Shown in pieces: positions 35,958 through 44,150 of a stretch of 50,370 bases of DNA (the first letter of the stretch is position 1; every line of letters begins with the position of its first letter). Both the position numbers and the translations under genes were made by a program. The notes below the pieces were generated by a model that saw nothing but the letters and a program-made list of their open reading frames with translations, did not search any database and was not told the origin of the DNA. The stretch is from Dysgonamonadaceae bacterium (lineage in GTDB: Bacteria > Bacteroidota > Bacteroidia > Bacteroidales > Azobacteroidaceae): the NCBI GenBank assembly GCA_031270075.1, contig JAISYG010000053.1:1-50370 (forward strand), given 5' to 3'.

Positions 35958-36929
35958 TTACGCATTATTATCATCTTTTGTTTCGTCTTCTTTTTCCTCT
36001 TCTCCGGTTGTTTCTACCGGGGTAGTACTGTTGACAAACAGATAGGCATTCATCAAGCTCCGTTCGTTTTCATCCGGCAGCGGATGATATTTGGCGAATT
36101 TGGCCAAATCGGACAAAAGGAGCATTTGTTTCAACGGAGCGAAAACCATATCCGCTTCACTATGTCCCCGAATGGCCTGTAACGTTTGACTGGAGGTCAT
36201 TTCCATGGCATTGATTCCAAACCGTTTGTCGATATAGCCCCTTATTACATCCGACAGTTGCGACTGATATTCCTTGTCCTTGCCCTGTTGCCATAGCTTT
36301 TCGCTTTTGATGGTATCCAACGCCTGAATTGCCCAAACGTGCGGCGGCAGAACGATTATTTCCTCCTTCTTGAATGGCAGAATCGGCTTGTGCTTTTTCC
36401 ACCGGGAAATCAGGTAAAGGATAAGCAGAACCACGATACCCATTCCGAGAACAGCATAGAAAATATCCGCATAATCGGTCAGGACAAAAGGCGGTTTCCA
36501 CACATCCTTGATATCGTAGAAATTACCGGACTCCGTATCCACCGGGAGCGTTGAAACTTTTAGCGCCACCTGGTTTGAATAAACCGTATCTATTCCGGCA
36601 ATCACTTGAAACGGCGGCAGCATATACAAAGCCGAATCGAACGAAGTAATCAGGTAATCATACTGGATTTTCATCCGGTTGTTGCCGAGGTCGATGGTGT
36701 CGGGTATCGTAATGTTTAATACTTCTACGCCCTGCATCAGTGTATCGGCGATGAAAGGCAACTGGATGGAAGTGTTTTTGTCGGCAGCAATTTCCAGATG
36801 CAACCGAGTCTGTTCTCCGATAAGGATTTGCGCGGAATCGATCGATACATTCACAACCACAGTCTGGCCATATGCCGACAACCCCATCAGGCTCGCCACA
36901 ACAGTCAGTATCATTTTTACTCTCATCAT
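35958..36929 (-). CDS. Small BatD-like membrane protein of the Bat operon
   Basis: This 323-aa protein has a signal peptide, a periplasmic beta-domain (about 22-150, NVSIDSAQILIGEQTRLHLEI), one membrane helix (about 158-178) and a cytoplasmic helical part. It is similar in plan to a short BatD and is found between the DUF58 gene and batA in Bacteroidales, as here. The C-terminus is very acidic (EEEKEDETKDDNN). It overlaps the DUF58 stop by ATGA. The function is unknown; structural support for the Bat complex is the natural inference. Confidence 0.7.
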   Translation of the reverse strand: MMRVKMILTVVASLMGLSAYGQTVVVNVSIDSAQILIGEQTRLHLEIAADKNTSIQLPFIADTLMQGVEVLNITIPDTIDLGNNRMKIQYDYLITSFDSALYMLPPFQVIAGIDTVYSNQVALKVSTLPVDTESGNFYDIKDVWKPPFVLTDYADIFYAVLGMGIVVLLILYLISRWKKHKPILPFKKEEIIVLPPHVWAIQALDTIKSEKLWQQGKDKEYQSQLSDVIRGYIDKRFGINAMEMTSSQTLQAIRGHSEADMVFAPLKQMLLLSDLAKFAKYHPLPDENERSLMNAYLFVNSTTPVETTGEEEKEDETKDDNNA

Positions 36930-37795
36930 GCTCTTTTATGAAATAAATCCATTAATGCTTTTACATAATCTTCGTCGGTACGGATCGACACGGAATCGAC
37001 ACGGCTCTTTTTGAAAGCATTCTGCATTTCCGTCTGACGGTGTTGCCACCAGTCGCGATACATTTGCCGTACTTTAGATGATGAAGTATCTGTCCAGCTT
37101 TCCGCCCCCGATTCGGCGTCTTTCATTTTCATCAGTCCCACGTTGGGAATTTCCGTTTCTCGTTCGTCGAAAACCTGAATGGCGACAATATCGTGTTTCC
37201 GATTGGCAATCGTCAGTGCGTGCCGGTAATCGTGCCGGTCGATATAGTCCGAAATCACAAAAGCCGTGCACCGTTTTTTGATTGCATTGGTCAGATATTG
37301 CAACACCTGACCGATGTCGGTTTTTGTGTTCTCCGGTTGGAAGTCGATCAATTCCCGGATGATGTAGAGGATATGCTTTTTCCCTTTCTGCGGCGGAATA
37401 AATTTCTCAATGGTATCGGAAAAGAAGATAACGCCGATTTTGTCGTTGTTCTGGATAGCGGAAAACGCCAGCGTAGCGGCAATTTCCGTCGTCATATCCT
37501 TTTTCAATGTTCTGTGGGTACCGAAATCTTTGCTGCCGGAAACATCTATCAGCAGCATAACCGTCAATTCCCGTTCTTCTTCAAACACTTTGACATAAGG
37601 CTTGGAATACCGCGCTGTAACGTTCCAGTCGATATCGCGGGTATCGTCGCCAAATTCGTATTCCCGGACTTCGGAAAAGGCCATACCGCGCCCTTTGAAA
37701 GCCGAGTGATACTGGCCTGCAAAAATGTTCCGCGAAAGGCCGCGGGTTTTAATTTCGATTTGACGTACTTTTTTGAGTAATTCGCTTGTTTCCAT
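36926..37795 (-). CDS. DUF58 domain protein (VWA-like)
   Basis: This is a 289-aa DUF58 protein. The motif GRGMAFSEVREYEFGDDTRDIDW is the family signature and is followed by a VWA-like core with LLIDVSGSKDFG. These proteins are nearly always encoded next to MoxR AAA ATPases, as here (11 bp), and are thought to be their partners. No signal peptide or membrane segment is seen, so it is cytoplasmic. Its stop overlaps the next start, so translation is coupled. Confidence 0.9.
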   Translation of the reverse strand: METSELLKKVRQIEIKTRGLSRNIFAGQYHSAFKGRGMAFSEVREYEFGDDTRDIDWNVTARYSKPYVKVFEEERELTVMLLIDVSGSKDFGTHRTLKKDMTTEIAATLAFSAIQNNDKIGVIFFSDTIEKFIPPQKGKKHILYIIRELIDFQPENTKTDIGQVLQYLTNAIKKRCTAFVISDYIDRHDYRHALTIANRKHDIVAIQVFDERETEIPNVGLMKMKDAESGAESWTDTSSSKVRQMYRDWWQHRQTEMQNAFKKSRVDSVSIRTDEDYVKALMDLFHKRA

Positions 37796-37806
37796 GCGTC
37801 CGGATA

Positions 37807-38802
37807 TCAGGGAACTTCTATTTTGTTCAAAATTTCGCTGATGATTTCTTCTGTTGTAAGATTATTGGCTTCCGCCTCATAACTTAAGCCGATGCGATGG
37901 CGCAGTACATCGAAGCATACGAAGCGGATATCTTCGGGAATCACATACCCGCGGTGTTTAATAAAGGCGTAGGCCCGCGCTGCCAAAGCGAGATTGATGC
38001 TGGCGCGCGGCGATGCACCGAACGAAATCATGCCTTTCAGATTGCTCAAGCCGTGCTCTTCGGGGAAACGGGTAGCAAAAACGATGTCGACAATGTATTT
38101 TTCAATTTTTTCGTCCAGATACACTTCGCGGACAATTTTACGGGCTTCGAGTATTTCTTCCTTGTTCAGCACCGGTTTAATTACCGGACTGTCGCCGGAG
38201 ATGTTTTGACGGATTATCAGTTTTTCCTCCTCTTTTTTCGGATAGTTGATAATTACTTTCAACATGAATCGGTCGACTTGCGCTTCGGGCAACGGATAGG
38301 TTCCTTCCTGTTCGATGGGATTTTGCGTAGCCATCACAAGGAAAGGTTCGGGTAGCCGATAGGTCTGTTCGCCAATGGTTACCTGCCGTTCCTGCATTCC
38401 TTCGAGCAGGGCGCTTTGCACTTTGGCTGGCGCCCGGTTGATTTCGTCGGCCAGGATAAAGTTGGCGAAGACGGGGCCTTTCTTTACTAAGAACTCTTCG
38501 TTTTTCTGACTGTAAATCATCGTTCCTACCACGTCGGCGGGGAGTAAATCCGGTGTAAACTGTATCCGGCTGTATTTGGCGTCGATCAATGAAGCCAATG
38601 TTTTGATGGCTAATGTTTTTGCCAAACCGGGAACCCCTTCCAGCAGGATGTGGCCATCGGATAATAAACCGATCAATAAGGATTCGACCAAATGCTTTTG
38701 TCCGACAATGACCTGATCCATTCCTTTAATAATCAGATTTACAAATCCGCTTTTACTTTCAATTTTATCGCTTAAAACGCGAAGATCCACTGTTTCATTC
38801 AT
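37807..38802 (-). CDS. MoxR-family AAA+ ATPase
   Basis: This 331-aa MoxR ATPase is a chaperone-like enzyme thought to act on VWA-domain partners. The start at 38802 (MNETVDLRVL) is chosen over the upstream in-frame codon at 38832, which would overlap the promoter. Walker A is GVPGLAKT, Walker B ILADEINRAP, and sensor region MATQNPIEQEGTYPLPEAQVDRF is typical. It is the first gene of the Bat operon and sits behind its own promoter. Confidence 0.93.
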   Translation of the reverse strand: MNETVDLRVLSDKIESKSGFVNLIIKGMDQVIVGQKHLVESLLIGLLSDGHILLEGVPGLAKTLAIKTLASLIDAKYSRIQFTPDLLPADVVGTMIYSQKNEEFLVKKGPVFANFILADEINRAPAKVQSALLEGMQERQVTIGEQTYRLPEPFLVMATQNPIEQEGTYPLPEAQVDRFMLKVIINYPKKEEEKLIIRQNISGDSPVIKPVLNKEEILEARKIVREVYLDEKIEKYIVDIVFATRFPEEHGLSNLKGMISFGASPRASINLALAARAYAFIKHRGYVIPEDIRFVCFDVLRHRIGLSYEAEANNLTTEEIISEILNKIEVP

Positions 38803-38822
38803 ATTTTTAATCTGTTTGTTTT

Positions 38823-38870
38823 CCGGATGCAAAAATAAAAATGTTCTATTTCTAATGAAAGAGCATCCGG
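38823..38870 (-). promoter_or_regulatory. moxR-bat operon promoter bracketed by an inverted repeat
   Basis: On the minus strand, TTTC (38857-38860), a 19-bp gap and TATTTTTG (38830-38837) form a good promoter, one mismatch from consensus in the -33 box. An 8-bp inverted repeat, CCGGATGC at 38823-38830 and GCATCCGG at 38863-38870, brackets these boxes closely. It could be an operator, or a weak hairpin after the HU-LysM gene whose stop lies 20 bp upstream. Confidence 0.55.
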
Positions 38871-38890
38871 GTTAAAAATGATTAATTAAT

Positions 38891-39931
38891 TTATAAATTT
38901 GTGTATTTCTGTTGCAATTCCACCGCTTTTTGCACCGATTCCGGATCGTTTTTATTGATACCATATTTAGATGCGGGCGGAATCCGGATGATTGTACCTT
39001 TCGGAACAATGTTCGGATTTTTGATACTATCTTTATTTTCTTCATACAAATAGACCCAAAATACTTTATGGCCGTATTCGTTCAGTGCAATCAAAGTAAG
39101 TCGATCGCCTGAACGCATGGTATGTTGTTTCGTTGACTCTATTATTTCATCGGTATCTTCTGGTGTTGTCGGGACATCGATTATCGTTGTTGGGATTATT
39201 GTTGTACTGTCTTCCTTCACTGTGATGCTATCGATTGCAGTGCTGTCTTTCATGAAGACCGTATTCTTTTGTAGATTAGGAGTTTCAATGTCGTTGTCGG
39301 ATAGCAAAGTTACCGCTATATCGGTTTTGTCTAACATATACAAATAAGCCAGAAAACTGGTCAGGCATATTATCAGAATAGTGTAGAACAAAGTACCCCA
39401 TAGTCCTCTGCTTCTTTGGTTTTTTATTTTTACGTATTGAAAAGGGGGGTAAGTCAACTGCTGGAGCGTTTTCTCCGGATCGGAATCCGTGTTTGTAAAT
39501 AGAGGTGGTTCTTCGATCCGAACCACCGGTTCTTCATTATCCGGTAAGATGTCAGACCGATGGTCGGCTCCCTTTTCTTTGTTGTCGAACTCGTTGTTGA
39601 TTTCCTCTGTGTCGTCTAATTCCAGAGTATCAAAGAGAGAGAAAGGCTCGTTCACGGCATGGGCCAAGCCATTATCCGGGGTAAAACTGATTTTATAATG
39701 CGCAGGTATTATCACCCGGTTACCGGTTGTTACATCTACACTTTCGCGCGCGCTAACGGCCAAACGCTTGAAAGTGCCGAGATTTTTGATTCGGACGAGG
39801 TCGCCGTTTAAAAGAGTTTCTTGAATAGTTTTAATCAATTCTTTAAGAAACGCTTCCGCTTCTTGCGCATCAATGTTCGATTTTTTGGCGGAAAGGGCGG
39901 CTAAGTCCTGTAAATTTATTTTTTCGTTCAT
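38891..39931 (-). CDS. HU-type DNA-binding domain fused to a membrane helix and a LysM domain
   Basis: This 346-aa protein has three parts. Residues 1-95 form an HU/IHF-type DNA-binding domain (IKNLGTFKRLAVSARES ... VIIPAHYKISFTP). An acidic linker leads to a single membrane helix at about 177-200, preceded by the basic KIKNQRSRG, which by the positive-inside rule puts the HU part in the cytoplasm. A Thr/Asp-rich stretch then leads to a LysM-like domain at about 268-318 (MRSGDRLTLIALNEYGHK ... IVPKGTIIRIPP), so the peptidoglycan-binding part would lie in the periplasm. The plan suggests a physical link between nucleoid and cell wall. It is the last gene of the ftsY-rimO-HU operon, coupled by an ATGA overlap. 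Confidence 0.8.
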   Translation of the reverse strand: MNEKINLQDLAALSAKKSNIDAQEAEAFLKELIKTIQETLLNGDLVRIKNLGTFKRLAVSARESVDVTTGNRVIIPAHYKISFTPDNGLAHAVNEPFSLFDTLELDDTEEINNEFDNKEKGADHRSDILPDNEEPVVRIEEPPLFTNTDSDPEKTLQQLTYPPFQYVKIKNQRSRGLWGTLFYTILIICLTSFLAYLYMLDKTDIAVTLLSDNDIETPNLQKNTVFMKDSTAIDSITVKEDSTTIIPTTIIDVPTTPEDTDEIIESTKQHTMRSGDRLTLIALNEYGHKVFWVYLYEENKDSIKNPNIVPKGTIIRIPPASKYGINKNDPESVQKAVELQQKYTNL

Positions 39932-40212
39932 ATGGTTTCTTCTTTCAGTTTTTCTTTTAAAATGTTAGCTGTTTTGAACTTGACAATCAATTTGGGAGGA
40001 ACCAGCATCCGCTTTCCGGAGGCTGGATTGACGCTGATTCTTTCATCTCTTTTTTTGATTTCCAAGGTTCCGAAATTATAGAGGGCTACCGAATTGTTCT
40101 TCAATAATTCGGCGGTAATCACTGCAATGGCATCATCTAATCTTTGAGCTACTTCTTTTTTTGATAATAAAAGTTTTTGCGCCAATTCTGTTGTTAATTC
40201 TGTTGAATTCAT
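39928..40212 (-). CDS. HU-family DNA-binding protein
   Basis: This is a small HU/IHF-type nucleoid protein. I start it at 40212 (MNSTELTTEL), giving 94 aa, the normal HU size; the open frame to 40269 would run into rimO. The beta-arm segment (LYNFGTLEIKKRDERISVNPASGKRM) and the end VPPKLIVKFKTANILKEKL are typical, with Pro at the arm tip retained (NPASG). It lies 13 bp after rimO and overlaps the next gene by ATGA, so it may be made together with the HU-LysM protein and could pair with its HU domain. Confidence 0.88.
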   Translation of the reverse strand: MNSTELTTELAQKLLLSKKEVAQRLDDAIAVITAELLKNNSVALYNFGTLEIKKRDERISVNPASGKRMLVPPKLIVKFKTANILKEKLKEETI

Positions 40213-40225
40213 TGTATGATGTGTT

Positions 40226-41527
40226 TTAATTTGTCGATAGTTTTCCCAGTAAATCGTATGACTGTGCACCTGTTATAAGAATGGGATAAAAAGCGCCTGC
40301 TGTTAACGGCGCGCTTTTATCGATTAATACTTCCGGATCCACTTCCGGCGAATCGTATTCGGTTCGCCCGATGTAAAAGCCGGATTCTTCCCGGTCGATA
40401 ACGACTCTAAGTGTTTGGCCTGTTTTGGCTTCGTTCATTTCGGCGGCAATGGATTCCTGGACGCGCATCAGTTCATCCAGGCGTTGCTGTTTTATTTTTG
40501 TTCCGATACGGTCAGGGTAATGTTCTGCAGAGTAGGTTCCTTCTTCTTCCGAATAGGTAAAAGCGCCTAATCGTTCAAACCGCATTTCACGGACAAAATC
40601 CAGTAATTCGGAAAATTCCTTCGCCGTTTCGCCGGGATAGCCGACCATAAGGGTCGTGCGCAGGTGAATGCCCGGTACTTCTTCCCGGATGATTTTCAGC
40701 AGGTCGATGGTTTCCCGGCGGGTGATGTTTCTTCGCATTCGTTTCAATATGGTGTCGCTGCTGTGTTGCAAAGCAATATCCAGGTATTTGCAAATATTGT
40801 TGCGCGTGCGCATCACCGGCAGAATATCCAGCGGAAAATGGGCGGGATAAGCGTAATGCAGGCGTATCCATTCCACTCCTTCGATACCGGATATCCGTTG
40901 AAGCAATCCGGCTAAGTTGTATTGCTTATATAAATCTTTACCGTAATACGTTAAGTCCTGCGCAATCAACTGAAATTCTTTGACGCCCTGTTTAACCAGC
41001 AAGCGGACTTCGGCTTCAATATCTTCTATTGTCCGCGATTGGTATTTGCCGGTCATCAGGGGAATGGAGCAATAGGCGCAGGTGCGGTTACAGCCTTCGG
41101 CGATTTTCAGGTAAGTGTAATGCGAAGGTGTAGTGAGCAACCGTTCGTTGGCCAGTTCCGGATGATAAGGCTTTCCGAGATCGGCGAGCAGTTGTTTCCA
41201 GTCGAATTTTCCGTAAAAGCGGTCTACTTCGGGGATGAGGGTTTTCAAATCGTCGCGGTAACGTTCCGACAGGCATCCCATGACAAACAGTTGCTTGATT
41301 TGCTGTTCTTTCCGCGCTTGAGTGAAATTCAGTATCATGTTGATGGATTCTTCCTTGGCGCTACCGATAAATCCACAAGTATTGATAACAACAATGTCAC
41401 CCGCCGGTTTTTCCGGATCGTGGTTTACAATATAACCGTTGGCGGCAAACTGTCGCATCAGGACTTCCGAATCGACTAAATTTTTGGAACAGCCCAGCGT
41501 GATAATATCTATTTTATTTTTTCGCAT
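40226..41527 (-). CDS. rimO: Ribosomal protein S12 methylthiotransferase RimO
   Basis: RimO adds a methylthio group to an aspartate of ribosomal protein S12, using two iron-sulfur clusters and radical SAM chemistry. The 433-aa protein shows the N-terminal cluster cysteines Cys13 (LGCSKNLVDSE), Cys51 (INTCGF) and Cys85 (MGCLSERY). The radical SAM triad is Cys146-Cys150-Cys153 in CNRTCAYC. A C-terminal TRAM domain follows (EAKTGQTLRVVIDREE). The ATG at 41527 shares a base with the ftsY stop (TGATG); the in-frame TTG one codon upstream is less likely. Confidence 0.95.
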   Translation of the reverse strand: MRKNKIDIITLGCSKNLVDSEVLMRQFAANGYIVNHDPEKPAGDIVVINTCGFIGSAKEESINMILNFTQARKEQQIKQLFVMGCLSERYRDDLKTLIPEVDRFYGKFDWKQLLADLGKPYHPELANERLLTTPSHYTYLKIAEGCNRTCAYCSIPLMTGKYQSRTIEDIEAEVRLLVKQGVKEFQLIAQDLTYYGKDLYKQYNLAGLLQRISGIEGVEWIRLHYAYPAHFPLDILPVMRTRNNICKYLDIALQHSSDTILKRMRRNITRRETIDLLKIIREEVPGIHLRTTLMVGYPGETAKEFSELLDFVREMRFERLGAFTYSEEEGTYSAEHYPDRIGTKIKQQRLDELMRVQESIAAEMNEAKTGQTLRVVIDREESGFYIGRTEYDSPEVDPEVLIDKSAPLTAGAFYPILITGAQSYDLLGKLSTN

Positions 41528-42480
41528 CAATCACCAAAGAGGGAATCGACAAACGCTTTTTTTCTGAAAATCAGCAAATCATCCAGTCCTTCGCCGATGC
41601 CGATGTATTTAACCGGTATCTGCAACTGGTCGGAAATACCGATAACCACGCCTCCTTTGGCCGTACCGTCTAATTTGGTAACTGCCAAAGCGGTGATTTC
41701 GGTGGCTTTGGAAAATTCCTTCGCCTGATTGTAAGCGTTTTGCCCTGTGGAACCGTCTAATATCAACAATACTTCGTGAGGAGCTTCGGGAACCACTTTT
41801 TTCATCACATTTTTGATTTTGGCAAGTTCGTTCATCAGGTTGATTTTGTTGTGGAGGCGGCCGGCAGTGTCGATAATCACTACATCGGCATCGTTGGCAA
41901 CGGCCGAACTCAGGGTATCGTAGGCCACGGAAGCCGGGTCGGCGCCCATTTTCTGCTTCACAACGGGAACATCCACCCGTTCGCTCCAGATGGTTAATTG
42001 TTCGACGGCGGCGGCGCGGAACGTATCGGCGGCTCCCAGATACACTTTTTTACCTGCTTTTTTGAAATGGTAGGCCAGTTTGCCGATGGTGGTGGTTTTC
42101 CCGACGCCGTTCACTCCTACCACCATAATGACGTAGGGTTTTTTGCCCGCAGGCGTTTCAAAATCTTCCAGTTCTTCCGCGTTGTTGTCTTGCAGCAGAG
42201 AGGCGATTTCTTCCCGTAAAACGGATGTAAGTTCGTTGGTATTTAGATACTTATCTCGTGCAATCCGGTTTTCAATCCGTTGAATGACTTTCAATGTGGT
42301 TTCGACGCCCACATCCGATGTAACCAGTACCTCTTCGAGCTTGTCGAGAACATCCTCATCTACTTTTGATTTGCCGGCAACTGCGCGTGCGATTTTGTCG
42401 AACACGTTTTCTTTTGTTTTCGACAAACCTTTATCCAGATTTTCTTTTTTATCTTTTGAAAGAAAGCTAAACAGGCTCAT
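41527..42480 (-). CDS. ftsY: Signal recognition particle receptor FtsY
   Basis: FtsY is the SRP receptor GTPase that docks ribosome-SRP complexes at the inner membrane. The start at 42480 (MSLFSFLSKDKKENL) gives 317 aa; the longer frame would include the promoter. The A domain is short, as usual in Bacteroidetes. The NG domain has G1 GVNGVGKTTTIGKL, the insertion-box start GAADTFRAAAVEQL, G3 DTAGR and G4 TKLDGTAKGG, all intact. It is the first gene of a four-gene operon. Confidence 0.96.
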   Translation of the reverse strand: MSLFSFLSKDKKENLDKGLSKTKENVFDKIARAVAGKSKVDEDVLDKLEEVLVTSDVGVETTLKVIQRIENRIARDKYLNTNELTSVLREEIASLLQDNNAEELEDFETPAGKKPYVIMVVGVNGVGKTTTIGKLAYHFKKAGKKVYLGAADTFRAAAVEQLTIWSERVDVPVVKQKMGADPASVAYDTLSSAVANDADVVIIDTAGRLHNKINLMNELAKIKNVMKKVVPEAPHEVLLILDGSTGQNAYNQAKEFSKATEITALAVTKLDGTAKGGVVIGISDQLQIPVKYIGIGEGLDDLLIFRKKAFVDSLFGD

Positions 42481-42500
42481 ACTTGCATCAAATATTTCTG

Positions 42501-42532
42501 CAAATTTAGTAAATAAATCATTGTAAAGCAAA
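42501..42532 (-). promoter_or_regulatory. Promoter of the ftsY-rimO-HU operon
   Basis: On the minus strand, TTTG (42529-42532), a 20-bp gap and TAAATTTG (42501-42508) match the Bacteroidetes consensus. The transcript would start about 15 nt before the ftsY ATG at 42480. This also supports the shorter ftsY start. Confidence 0.75.
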
Positions 42533-42674
42533 TTGAGTTCGGAAGCAGGGAAGGTAAGTTCAATTAGTAAATGCAACTACAATAAGAAAAAATCTCCTGT
42601 TCGAGGGAGAATGCAGAATTATTGGCATACCGCCAACTATCTTTGCCTGCCATCTTTCTATAAACCGTAGACAC

Positions 42675-44150
42675 TCACTCCCGGTACAGGCAACAACCCG
42701 GCAAGGCGTTATACACCGCATCGTCCGCCTTATCCAATTCCGTATCGTGCCCGGCTCCGGAAATGGCTTTGCTGATTGATTTTATGGAGGTTTGAGCGGA
42801 ATCGAAATGCAGATGCAGTTCCTGGGTTTCTCCGTTCCAGGTAGCCTCCGTTACTCCTTTCAGTCCGAGGGCAGCTTCTTCGATGCGGGTTTTGCACATC
42901 CCGCAGGCGCCATGAACGGTGAGGGTGGCATGAGTCGTTTGCTTTTGGCTGTTCATCATGCTGGGTTTGCCCTCCAGCTGGGCGCTGGCGTCGACCGCGA
43001 AAACGCCGTTGGTAACAATTTCTTCCCCTTCGTTTAAACCGGACACAACGACGTAAGCATCGCCCAGTGAAGGCCCTAACTCGATGTTCCGCCATTGGAA
43101 GACCGGCGTATCGGTATGCGGCTGTTTTACGTATACAATCGAACGGGGCCCGGTCCAAAGGATGGCTGTTTTGGGAATGACGATGGCGTCGCCGGACAAT
43201 TGCAAGGAAGCCTGAATTCGGGCGTTGATATACATTTCCGGTTTCAACTGCAAGCGGGGATTGGCGGTTTCCACCCTTACCTTGGCCGTACGGGTGATTT
43301 TATCCAATACCGGGTCGATGAAAGCGATTTTGCCGGAAAACAGCTGTCCGGGGAGGGCGGTTACTGTATATTCCACCCGGTCGCCGTTTTTCAGGTAAGG
43401 CAAGTCGGCTTCGTAGGCTTCAAATACCGCCCATATAGACGATAGATCGGCCAAATCGAACAAAACGCTGCCGGGACCGACCGATTCGCCTTGTTCCACT
43501 TTTTTAGCGGTAACGATACCGCCGGCATCGGCTATCATTTCCGTGAGCGGGGAAATATTGCCCGATTGTTCGATGGCGGCAATTTGCCGGTCGGTCAGTT
43601 TCCACAGGCGGAGTTTTTCGCGGGCGGCTAACAACAGAGCCGGTTGTTGCAATTTGACTGCTTCGAGCAATTCCTGTTGGGCGTTCAGCAAATCGGACGA
43701 ATAGATAACGGCTACCGTTTGTCCTTTCCGGATAGTTTCGCCGGCAAAATTGACGGATAGTTTTTCGATGCGTCCGTTCACCTGCGATACCAATGAATGG
43801 ATGCGGCGCTCGTCGGGTTGAATCGTTCCATATAAATAAAGGTCTTTCACCGGACGGCTCCGACCGACGGTGCTTGTCCGGATATCGGCCAACGCCGCCG
43901 CTTCTTTCGAGAGCATGATAGCGTCTGCACTTATCGGGTGATCTATTGATTCGCTGGTTTTTAACGGAATCAGATTCATAGCGCAAATCGGACATTTGCC
44001 CGGATGGTCTTGCCGGATTTGCGGGTGCATCGAGCAAGTCCAAACTTGCGCTTCGGTGTTTGCTGCGTTTTTGTCGGATGCGTTTTTGCATCCGGTCGTT
44101 AATCCTGCAACGAGGATAGTGATACCGATAAGAATTGCTTTTGTTTTCAT
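42675..44150 (-). CDS. cusB: CusB-type efflux adaptor with metal-binding domains at both ends
   Basis: This is the periplasmic adaptor of a tripartite Cu(I)/Ag(I) efflux pump. The start at 44150 overlaps the upstream stop by ATGA; 44156 is an alternative. After a lipoprotein-like signal (GLTTGC), residues about 35-66 form a heavy-metal-binding domain with CSMHP and CPICAMNL. The adaptor core (barrel-sandwich, hairpin, beta-barrel) runs to about 390. A C-terminal HMA-like domain follows (about 405-475) with CGMC in HGACGMCKTRIEE, and the protein ends in GCCLYRE, two further Cys. The adaptor thus has potential metal sites at both ends, and could load metal onto CusA. Confidence 0.88.
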   Translation of the reverse strand: MKTKAILIGITILVAGLTTGCKNASDKNAANTEAQVWTCSMHPQIRQDHPGKCPICAMNLIPLKTSESIDHPISADAIMLSKEAAALADIRTSTVGRSRPVKDLYLYGTIQPDERRIHSLVSQVNGRIEKLSVNFAGETIRKGQTVAVIYSSDLLNAQQELLEAVKLQQPALLLAAREKLRLWKLTDRQIAAIEQSGNISPLTEMIADAGGIVTAKKVEQGESVGPGSVLFDLADLSSIWAVFEAYEADLPYLKNGDRVEYTVTALPGQLFSGKIAFIDPVLDKITRTAKVRVETANPRLQLKPEMYINARIQASLQLSGDAIVIPKTAILWTGPRSIVYVKQPHTDTPVFQWRNIELGPSLGDAYVVVSGLNEGEEIVTNGVFAVDASAQLEGKPSMMNSQKQTTHATLTVHGACGMCKTRIEEAALGLKGVTEATWNGETQELHLHFDSAQTSIKSISKAISGAGHDTELDKADDAVYNALPGCCLYRE

